Under the pieces are notes generated by a model. That model ran no database searches and had not been told where the DNA came from. It saw only the letters and a program-made list of their open reading frames with translations. A DNA stretch of 11,178 bases, taken from JANQRV01 sp964533785 (GTDB lineage Bacteria; Bacteroidota; Bacteroidia; Chitinophagales; Saprospiraceae). Shown here in pieces: positions 1 to 5,609 of this stretch; position 1 is the stretch's first letter; every line of letters starts with the position of its first letter. The translations under genes were made by a program, and so were the position numbers. Where the stretch lies: contig CAZHNG010000229.1 in assembly GCA_964533785.1 (NCBI GenBank), positions 1 to 11,178 on the forward strand. Direction: 5' to 3'.

Positions 1-98
1 AAGGGGAAGGTTTTATCATTCTTCGCCACCCTGAAACTAAAGTGATTGAAGATGCCTTGTGGCGGCTGATCAATATAGTGAGGGTGGAATTGGGATAG
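1..98 (+). CDS. 3' end of a gene, possibly a PLP-dependent aminotransferase (partial)
   Basis: An open frame runs in from the left edge (codons in phase with base 3) and ends at TAG 96-98, giving about 31 residues that begin GEGFIILRHPETKVIEDALW. A GEGF(I/L)-R-x-x-x-P stretch followed by an amphipathic helix is how the small domain of fold-type I PLP-dependent aminotransferases often ends. That family suggestion rests on this short tail alone; any other enzyme with a similar C-terminus would fit. The frame is uninterrupted and reads like protein, so I treat it as the end of a real gene. It converges on the VOC gene. The 110 bases between them contain only a weak 5-bp hairpin and no clear terminator. 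Confidence 0.4.
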   Translation, partial: GEGFIILRHPETKVIEDALWRLINIVRVELG

Positions 99-208
99 CT
101 CAGAAGCGCTCCTAAAAGTTCGGGGCTGGCTTGGCCAGGTTTGGGTTACATCGAGTAAAAATAAGGAGGTACTAGACTTCCACTTACTTGCCAATAGCAT
201 TATTTAGA

Positions 209-667
209 CTACTCCATTTCGTTCATCATTTGCTGCATCTCCTCCGGCGAAACCTCTCTAACCCTGGTCGCCAGGATCCATTGATGACCAAAGGGATCCT
301 GGATTCTCCCGCTGCGATCTCCGTAAAACTGATCCTTTAAAGGAATAACTTCTTTAGCGCCGTGTTCCAATGCTTTTTCGAACACTTCATCAACATTTGG
401 AAGATATAACTGTAGTATTACGGTAGTTGCGCCTAAGGTGGCCGGTGAAGTGTTGTATTGTGGATCTTCTTCGGACATCATCAGGATGGTGTTTCCAATG
501 CGGATCTCGGCGTGAACAATGGTGCCGCCGGGCATAGTTAAACGGAAAACTTCTTCGGCACCCAAAACAGTATTGTACCATTGAATGGCTTCTTCAGCGC
601 CTTTCACGGGTAACGAAACATTTACCGTATGAAATCCTTCGGGGATATGGTCAAATTGATGCGCCAT
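209..667 (-). CDS. VOC family (glyoxalase/PhnB-like) protein
   Basis: This is a 152-residue single-domain protein of the vicinal oxygen chelate superfamily, PhnB-like branch. Visible hallmarks, in order, are the Y31-x3-LGAEE segment, VHAE at 51-54, GDR at 116-118, DPFGH at 124-128 followed by W130 and LAT, and the C-terminal VSPEEM at 139-144, which is very common in this subgroup. Length is normal and the frame is intact. Family members are cytoplasmic dimers with two beta-alpha-beta-beta-beta modules per subunit. Known activities include glyoxalase, dioxygenase and antibiotic-binding functions, but many members have no assigned substrate, so none is given here. The start is ATG at 665-667, with no Shine-Dalgarno sequence. 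The gene diverges from the AraC-type regulator across 132 bp holding the AGCGTCT array, so the regulator may control it; that is inference from position. Confidence 0.9.
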   Translation of the reverse strand: MAHQFDHIPEGFHTVNVSLPVKGAEEAIQWYNTVLGAEEVFRLTMPGGTIVHAEIRIGNTILMMSEEDPQYNTSPATLGATTVILQLYLPNVDEVFEKALEHGAKEVIPLKDQFYGDRSGRIQDPFGHQWILATRVREVSPEEMQQMMNEME

Positions 668-714
668 GTTATTGGTTTTAAGAAAAATGGTTAATTATTT
701 TTATCGAAATAATC

Positions 715-770
715 AGCGTCTAGCGTCTAGCGTCTAGCGTCTAGCGTCTAGCGTCTAGCGTCTAGCGTCT
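715..770. repeat. tandem array of eight perfect AGCGTCT heptamers
   Basis: Eight consecutive identical copies of the 7-base unit AGCGTCT fill 715-770 without a mismatch. The array lies between two divergent genes, 47 bp from the VOC start codon and 29 bp from the AraC-type start codon. Further copies of the same core (TCTAGCGTC) occur at 7459-7467 and 7519-7528, so the motif is dispersed as well as tandem. Perfect short tandem repeats are prone to copy-number change by slippage. In a promoter region, each gain or loss would shift spacing by 7 bp. Whether that affects expression is unknown. Confidence 0.97.
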
Positions 771-799
771 ACAAGATAATCAACTCACACCAATTTTAC

Positions 800-2008
800 A
801 TGTTTTTGTTTATTTATTTTCAATTTAATCCTTATAGTAGCTTATTACTTCCTTTCGTACTGCAAGGTCTGATTTTTTCCGTACTACTTTTTTGGCGGGG
901 ATGGAGAGAAAGCCGCCTGGCGGATAAGTTACTTGCAATTCTCATCCTCCTATTATCGTTGAGGGTTGCCGCCTGGATGCTTGGTTTTGCCGGTTGGTAC
1001 GACAGCCATGATACCTATACGACCTTTATGTTCTATTTTCCGTGGAGCAACACGCTGGTATACGGCCCCTTGGTCTGGTTATATTTCCGTAGCCTTACCA
1101 ATGTTGAATTCAAATTAAAGGGCAAACAACTCTGGCACTTTATTCCCTTTGCCATTTATCTGTTTATCCAATTGCTGATTTTCACCTCTGATATTGTTAT
1201 TGATCATTGGTTCAAAGGAGCACCACTCCCCTATTTTCACGGTACACGTGGGTATTTTGCCGAATTTGGATTGGGTATTTGGGATACCGTCATTTTCATA
1301 CTTTCCAATTTGTCCCTACTCGGATATTTTTCTTATAGCATCTGGAAATACCAAGCCTACAAAGAATACATCCAACAGTATTTTTCGGAAACCAGCGCTA
1401 TTTCCTTTCAATGGCTCAGAAACTTTCTTCTGGCTTTCCTTTTTGGCTTATTTGTGTGGATTGGTTATACATTATTTGAAGCCATTACCCAAACTTCTCT
1501 TTCCTACGTTGAAATCTGGTACAGCCATTTGGCCTGGGGAATGATCATTTATTATCTGAGTATTGGAGCATACGGAAGTCATCCCGGCTTAACCCTTCCC
1601 CTTAAATTTAACCCGCATACTTCTTTTGAAAAAGAAGTAGTTCAAAGTAAAGATGAGCCCGAAAATCCCTGGAAAACAAAACTGGAAAACCATATCCGTG
1701 AGAACCAGCCTTTTCTGAACCCCGAACTTACCCTGAATGAATTGGCGCAACAACTACAAACTTCTCCTGCCATTATCAGCAAGACCATCAATACTTGCTT
1801 CGGTCAGAATTTTAATGATTTTATCAATACGCACCGGGTAGAAGCCGTAAAAGAAAAGATACTAGATAAAAAGAATCGACATCTGTCCTTTTTGGGAATA
1901 GCCCTGGAATGTGGTTTCAATAGTAAAGCCACTTTTAACCGCGCTTTCAAAAAACACGTAAAGCAATCACCCTCTGAATTTATAAAATCCAATAAGATTC
2001 AAGCGTAA
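800..2008 (+). CDS. membrane-anchored AraC-family transcriptional regulator
   Basis: This 402-residue protein has an N-terminal integral membrane half and a C-terminal AraC DNA-binding domain. About seven hydrophobic helices can be seen, near residues 12-31, 42-63, 76-96, 112-130, 160-180, 207-228 and 240-258. A charged linker follows at 270-300. The AraC domain spans roughly 300-398, with the first helix-turn-helix around TLNELAQQLQTSPAIISKTI (311-330) and the second around residues 362-384. FNRAFKKHVKQSPSEF (379-394) is the signature end of the family. This architecture is common in Bacteroidota. The membrane part presumably senses a signal, but the ligand cannot be read from sequence. ATG 800 gives a first membrane helix of sensible length; no Shine-Dalgarno sequence is visible. 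The divergent VOC gene is a candidate target. Confidence 0.9.
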   Translation: MFLFIYFQFNPYSSLLLPFVLQGLIFSVLLFWRGWRESRLADKLLAILILLLSLRVAAWMLGFAGWYDSHDTYTTFMFYFPWSNTLVYGPLVWLYFRSLTNVEFKLKGKQLWHFIPFAIYLFIQLLIFTSDIVIDHWFKGAPLPYFHGTRGYFAEFGLGIWDTVIFILSNLSLLGYFSYSIWKYQAYKEYIQQYFSETSAISFQWLRNFLLAFLFGLFVWIGYTLFEAITQTSLSYVEIWYSHLAWGMIIYYLSIGAYGSHPGLTLPLKFNPHTSFEKEVVQSKDEPENPWKTKLENHIRENQPFLNPELTLNELAQQLQTSPAIISKTINTCFGQNFNDFINTHRVEAVKEKILDKKNRHLSFLGIALECGFNSKATFNRAFKKHVKQSPSEFIKSNKIQA

Positions 2009-2034
2009 GGCACATTTTTAAAAACTGAATCCAC

Positions 2035-2128
2035 CTAATACTACTTTGTCACTTTGAAAAAAAGAGTTCTACACTACGTACCTAGCGCCATATTAAACTG
2101 CTGTTTTAAAGTAACAAAGTAGTACTAA
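2035..2128. repeat. MITE-like inverted repeat flanked by CTAA
   Basis: Arms 2039-2059 and 2104-2124 are inverted repeats matching at 19 of 21 positions; the outer part reads TACTACTTTGTCACTTT. They enclose a 44-nt unpaired interior. The same four bases, CTAA, lie immediately outside each arm (2035-2038 and 2125-2128), as a target-site duplication would. The unit from arm to arm is 86 bp and has no coding capacity. It could be a miniature non-autonomous transposable element, or a long hairpin acting as terminator for the AraC-type gene. The large loop and absence of a T-run argue against an ordinary terminator. Confidence 0.6.
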
Positions 2129-2132
2129 TATC

Positions 2133-2161
2133 TTGACTAAATGGAATTTTGAGTATATATT
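2133..2161 (+). promoter_or_regulatory. possible promoter for the VanZ-like gene
   Basis: TTGACT at 2133-2138 and TATATT at 2156-2161 are 17 bp apart, 36 bp upstream of the VanZ-like ATG. TATATTGC (2156-2163) also partly resembles the Bacteroidota -7 box TAnnTTTG. The region is very AT-rich, so chance matches are easy. Confidence 0.3.
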
Positions 2162-2197
2162 GCAACTTTATTTTTCAAAGTACTTTAATTTAATTCA

Positions 2198-2596
2198 ATG
2201 AAATATATACTGACTTCGCTTTTTTTTGCTTTTATCATTTGGATCATCATCCAAGCAGATCTGGTCATTTCCAACCCACTCCTCTCTTTTACCAAAAAAA
2301 TTCCCTATGGTGACAAATTTGGCCACTTGATCCTTTATGGTACATTGGTTTTTCTGGTTAACGTAACCACCAATTTCCAACAGATCAGAATTTACAACAT
2401 CCGGCTATTACTAGGAGTATTTCTGGTAACCAGCTTTGCCTTGGCAGAAGAATTCACCCAAATCGTACTAGCTTCCAGAAACTTTGAAATTATGGACATT
2501 ATTAGCGATTTGGTAGGGATTACCCTCTTTACTTTCCTTTCTCAAATGGCTTATAATAAAAAACTTAATATCATCTGCGTCAATCCGTCAAAATGA
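2198..2596 (+). CDS. VanZ-like family membrane protein
   Basis: This small 132-residue membrane protein has about four hydrophobic helices, near residues 5-20, 43-58, 68-84 and 105-118. VanZ-family hallmarks are present: DKFGHLILYGTL at 39-50, the AEEFTQ segment at 83-88, and R-x-FEIMDIISDLVG at 94-107, where the charged D/E/R residues lie near the membrane helices. VanZ was named for a protein giving low-level teicoplanin resistance in enterococci. Short chromosomal homologues like this one are widespread and mostly uncharacterised, so no resistance role is claimed. ATG 2198 starts directly at the first helix. There is no Shine-Dalgarno sequence, and the upstream bases are AT-rich with a possible promoter. 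The gene converges on the PIN-like gene, with 44 bp between them and no clear terminator. Confidence 0.85.
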   Translation: MKYILTSLFFAFIIWIIIQADLVISNPLLSFTKKIPYGDKFGHLILYGTLVFLVNVTTNFQQIRIYNIRLLLGVFLVTSFALAEEFTQIVLASRNFEIMDIISDLVGITLFTFLSQMAYNKKLNIICVNPSK

Positions 2597-2640
2597 GCGA
2601 TCAAATAACTGCATAACCTTAAACCATCTAACCGGCAGCA

Positions 2641-3162
2641 TCAAAATTTAGGCTTGTACTTATATCTTTCAATTTTTTTCACGGGTAGTTTACTCCCTTT
2701 AGACCGGCTGATTGCTATAAAATCATTGCATTCTTCTTCGCTTAAGATCCCTTGCTGTAATGCAGCGCCCAGAAAATCCATGGTGGTCAGGTAGGTGATC
2801 TTGTATTTGGCACAATACTTTTTGATGTCGCGCAAATTAGAGCTTGCTATGATATTCTGGCGGTAACGGGCAACCGCCATACAAGCGCTTTCTCCTTTGC
2901 CTTTTCCTTCTTTTTGTAAGCGGGCATATTCCAGGAGGATATTTTTGTTCGCGGAGGGAAATTCCAGAAGCGTCAATGTTTCCTCATCGATCAGTTCATC
3001 CACTTTTTCTTTGGTGTAATCCCGTCGGGCTAGTTCATCGTATACCACATCCAGTAAACAAAGTTGATAATCGGAAAAAATTTCAGGTAGTAATCGATAC
3101 TGATCAGCTTTCATAAAATGGATGAAAACATCAGCATCAAGCAAAATAACTTTCGTATTCAT
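2641..3162 (-). CDS. PIN-like domain protein, putative toxin/RNase of a XRE-ImmA operon
   Basis: This 173-residue protein has a PIN-type layout. An N-terminal beta strand ends in D9 and D11 (VILLDADVFIHF), followed by E43 in VVYDEL and E91 in GKGESAC. A later strand and helix carry N109 and D112 (ASSNLRDIKKYC). PIN domains are usually metal-dependent ribonucleases that use three or four acidic residues. Here the place where many members have an Asp reads S-S-N, with D112 three residues later, so the fourth ligand is uncertain. The C-terminus is lysine-rich. Its ATG lies inside the ImmA gene (26-bp overlap), which suggests translational coupling. As third gene after a XRE repressor and an ImmA peptidase, it is probably the effector of the operon, as in predicted toxin-antitoxin modules. 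Toxicity and target are inferred. Confidence 0.72.
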   Translation of the reverse strand: MNTKVILLDADVFIHFMKADQYRLLPEIFSDYQLCLLDVVYDELARRDYTKEKVDELIDEETLTLLEFPSANKNILLEYARLQKEGKGKGESACMAVARYRQNIIASSNLRDIKKYCAKYKITYLTTMDFLGAALQQGILSEEECNDFIAISRSKGSKLPVKKIERYKYKPKF

Positions 3163-3913
3163 TAATTGAGGGTTCTTCGGCTAAAACGTCAATTCCAATG
3201 TCCAACATGAGCGAAGCATAATGGCTTTCCGAGATTTCCTCCGCATCAAACAGTTTTTTGGCCAGCTCCCCGTAGTCACCTATGACCAAATCCTTGTTGC
3301 CGGGCTTATAAACACTAAGAGAGTACCCATGCTGTAGCGCACCACTGATCACCTTGTTGCGAAATTTCTCCTTATAGGTCTTACTGATCAGTCCGATATC
3401 TTCCAACCTTACCAACAGTGCGGCACGGGAACAAGAAAAATATTGCTCTACCCTTAAGATCGATGCCAGGCTGACTTTGTCTTTTTTCTGCCGTTCCGAC
3501 TGCGGGATCAACCGCAATATCCCCGCTTCCGGCAAAAGAAAATACGCCGCAAACCAATCAGCATTGTACTCTTCCACATCCTTCTTATCGAACTTCCCGG
3601 TTTGGCATACTACTGAAGAAAATTCCTCTTGTACGAAAAGGTGGTATAACTCGTGACATATTGTAAAATGTTGCCGCCCCAAAGTTGAATGACTATTGAT
3701 CAACATAAAACGGCTGTCCTCATGTTCTTCTTCTTCCTTCACTCTCAATGCCATACCGGAAAAATAATTTCCCATGGGCTTAAAAACGGTCAGTACATTC
3801 AATTGCATCAATAAACTTTTCAAACGTACCGGTTCAAAGCCCGTTAACGCCCATTCATTCCTTAATTCATTGGCCTTTTGCTCAATAGCCTTTTTTTTAA
3901 TCGCTGCCCCCAT
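3137..3913 (-). CDS. ImmA/IrrE family metallo-endopeptidase
   Basis: This roughly 258-residue protein carries a gluzincin core. The HExxH motif is H88-E-L-Y-H92 within FTICHELYHLF, and a second conserved block, VEEYNADWFAAYFLLP (114-129), supplies the glutamate expected as third zinc ligand; both are numbered from the GTG alternative. Family members ImmA (ICEBs1) and IrrE/PprI (Deinococcus) cleave cognate repressors when activated by DNA damage, which matches the XRE gene directly upstream. About 110 residues after the core form a C-terminal extension of unknown role. Two starts are possible: GTG at 3914-3916, overlapping the XRE stop by 3 bases, or ATG at 3911-3913, sharing one base with it. 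I prefer the ATG (TGATG arrangement). Either start implies translational coupling. Its 3' end overlaps the PIN-like gene by 26 bp. The protein is probably cytoplasmic, as no signal peptide is seen. Confidence 0.88.
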   Translation of the reverse strand: MGAAIKKKAIEQKANELRNEWALTGFEPVRLKSLLMQLNVLTVFKPMGNYFSGMALRVKEEEEHEDSRFMLINSHSTLGRQHFTICHELYHLFVQEEFSSVVCQTGKFDKKDVEEYNADWFAAYFLLPEAGILRLIPQSERQKKDKVSLASILRVEQYFSCSRAALLVRLEDIGLISKTYKEKFRNKVISGALQHGYSLSVYKPGNKDLVIGDYGELAKKLFDAEEISESHYASLMLDIGIDVLAEEPSINEYESYFA

Positions 3914-4260
3914 CACTTCGTCGTTTTCTTTTTTAACATCAAATAATTCTTAACAATCTTTCGAAAATGAGCGATTCCTTTCAAATCGACAGTAGACAAA
4001 TCATCACTGCGAAAAGCAAACGCAACATTGGCCTGTACGCGTGCAGGATCCTCTTCAATCAGGTCGATTAATTCAACGCCAAAGAGGTCCGCCAATGCCT
4101 CCAATTGCTGAACGGGAACATCACGCTCCCCCCTTTCATAGTAACTGATCATCTCCCGTTTGACATTGAGATATTTTGCTACATTTTCCTGGGTAAGTCC
4201 CAGCCGTTCGCGGAAGTTTTTAATAGTACCGCCGATGTGATTTGTTGTCGAACGCTCCAT
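3913..4260 (-). CDS. XRE-family helix-turn-helix repressor
   Basis: This 115-residue protein has a Cro/C1-type DNA-binding domain at residues 10-67. The recognisable pieces are IKNFRERLGLTQENVAKYLN, then SYYERGERDVP, then LEALADLFGV. The tail FAFRSDDLST (81-90) through FRKIVKNYLMLKKK recurs in Bacteroidota XRE repressors encoded next to ImmA-type peptidases, and is a plausible site for partner binding or cleavage. As first gene of the operon it most likely represses its own promoter. The promoter has matching TGTTACA/TGTAACA palindromes at each end, as expected for such an operator. ATG 4258-4260 gives a short leader of about 15 nt after the likely transcription start. Repressor or antitoxin function is inferred from family and position. 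Confidence 0.88.
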   Translation of the reverse strand: MERSTTNHIGGTIKNFRERLGLTQENVAKYLNVKREMISYYERGERDVPVQQLEALADLFGVELIDLIEEDPARVQANVAFAFRSDDLSTVDLKGIAHFRKIVKNYLMLKKKTTK

Positions 4261-4276
4261 ATTTTCTCATTTATAA

Positions 4277-4324
4277 TTGTTACAAATTTACAGATTTTTA
4301 TTTGAATATCAAAAAATGTAACAA
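4277..4324. promoter_or_regulatory. paired TGTWACA operator around the operon promoter
   Basis: TTGTTACA at 4277-4284 and TGTAACAA at 4317-4324 are perfect inverted copies, and each contains the 7-base palindrome TGTWACA. Their centres are 39 bp apart. One site covers the end of the -7 box and the expected transcription start; the other lies just upstream of the -33 box. This is a good geometry for autorepression by a XRE dimer. That this repressor binds here is inference. Confidence 0.65.
4283..4313 (-). promoter_or_regulatory. Bacteroidota-type promoter of the XRE-ImmA-PIN operon
   Basis: On the reverse strand, TTTG (4313-4310) and TAAATTTG (4290-4283) are separated by exactly 19 bases. 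Both match the Bacteroidota primary sigma factor consensus (TTTG at -33, TAnnTTTG at -7) without a mismatch. Transcription would begin near 4276, about 15 nt before the XRE ATG. Confidence 0.8.
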
Positions 4325-4460
4325 ACCACCAGACTTTCTGAATTTAAAAGCTGATTAAAATCTCACTAGGCTTTCCTTTTCATCCTTTAAACATTTACGC
4401 TCCGGAAACTACAACCCTTCCTTTTTTGTTTTCCGATTATTTAAACCAATCCGACACAAC

Positions 4461-5555
4461 ATGTCAAAAAAGTTATTTGAAGCTACAAGCCTTGGGAAAT
4501 TGTCCCTGAGTAATCGAATGGTCATGTCACCAATGACTCGCTGCAGGGCGATCGATCATATTCCTAACGAGCTAATGGCCACCTATTACCGTCAAAGGTC
4601 GGGGGCCGGACTGATCGTTACGGAAGGAACTAGCCCATCCCCTAATGGTATTGGCTATACGCGAATTCCGGGTATTTACAATACCGAACAAATTGAAGGC
4701 TGGAAACTAACCACCCAAGCCGTTCACGAAGCGGAAGGAAAGATCTTTCTACAGATCATGCATACCGGCCGTGTATCACACCCTGCGAACATGCCTGAGG
4801 ACGCTGTCATTATGGCCCCTTCTGCCGTTCGTTTAGCAGGAGAACAAATGTATACCGATACCGACGGTATGCAAGATTATCCTGAACCCAAAGCAATGAC
4901 CACAGCCGACATTCAAAACACTATCGAAGAATATGTTCAATCTGCAAAAAATGCCATCGAAGCAGGTTTTGACGGCGTTGAATTACACGGCGCCAATGGT
5001 TATTTGATTGAACAGTTTCTAAACCCTACCACCAATCAGAGAGATGATAATTACGGAGGATCACCTGAAAACCGTAACCGGTTTGCGATCGAAGTAGCCC
5101 AAAAGGTTGCCGACGCTATCGGAAAAGACAAAGTAGGCATTCGACTTTCTCCTTACGGCGCTTTCAATGGCATCAAACCGTTTGACGCTACGCACCAACA
5201 GTATACTGATCTGGCTAAGGCTTTAGGCGAAATTGGCATCGTATACATCCATATGGTCGATCATTCTTCTATGGGAGCTCCGGAAGTAAGCTCAGAAACA
5301 AAAAACAGCATCAAAAATGCCTTTGGGGGGACCATTATTTTGAGTGGTGGCTATAACGCTGAAAGAGCAGAAAAAGATCTTCAGGATGGACAAGGTCATC
5401 TCGTTGCCTTTGGCCGCCCTTTTATTGCCAATCCTGACCTGGTAGAAAGATACCAACAGGGAGCTGAGCTGAATACTCCTGATCACAATACCTTCTACAC
5501 GCCCGGTCCGGATGGTTATACCGACTATCCTGTTTTGGCAACAGAAAATGCCTAA
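4461..5555 (+). CDS. Old Yellow Enzyme family alkene reductase
   Basis: This 364-residue FMN-dependent NAD(P)H:flavin oxidoreductase has a TIM-barrel fold and the normal family length. Conserved pieces in order are SPMTRCRA with T26 near the flavin, LQIMHTGRVSH at 97-107, HGANGYLIEQF with substrate-binding H176 and N179 and proton donor Y181, NYGGSPENRNRF (197-208), R228 for FMN, SGGY (295-298) and FGRPFIANPDL (318-328) in the phosphate-binding region. Relatives (NemA, PETN reductase, OYE1) reduce activated C=C bonds of enones, nitroesters and other electrophiles. M100 occupies the position that is Trp in PETN reductase-like enzymes (LQLWHTGR), which may change substrate shape preference. The physiological substrate is not evident. 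ATG 4461 is the natural start. The gene diverges from the XRE operon and is followed 54 bp later by the TPR gene. Confidence 0.93.
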   Translation: MSKKLFEATSLGKLSLSNRMVMSPMTRCRAIDHIPNELMATYYRQRSGAGLIVTEGTSPSPNGIGYTRIPGIYNTEQIEGWKLTTQAVHEAEGKIFLQIMHTGRVSHPANMPEDAVIMAPSAVRLAGEQMYTDTDGMQDYPEPKAMTTADIQNTIEEYVQSAKNAIEAGFDGVELHGANGYLIEQFLNPTTNQRDDNYGGSPENRNRFAIEVAQKVADAIGKDKVGIRLSPYGAFNGIKPFDATHQQYTDLAKALGEIGIVYIHMVDHSSMGAPEVSSETKNSIKNAFGGTIILSGGYNAERAEKDLQDGQGHLVAFGRPFIANPDLVERYQQGAELNTPDHNTFYTPGPDGYTDYPVLATENA

Positions 5556-5609
5556 TACATTTTCTGATAAAATAGTATTTTCGAGACCTTAAAGATCAAG
5601 TATTCAACC

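Noticed and set aside
126..138. CTGGC-TTG-GCCAG hairpin as terminator between the first two genes
   Set aside because: It has only 5 bp of stem and no T-run on either strand; too weak to call.
715..770. CRISPR array
   Set aside because: The repeats are 7 bp and contiguous with no spacers, and no cas genes are present.
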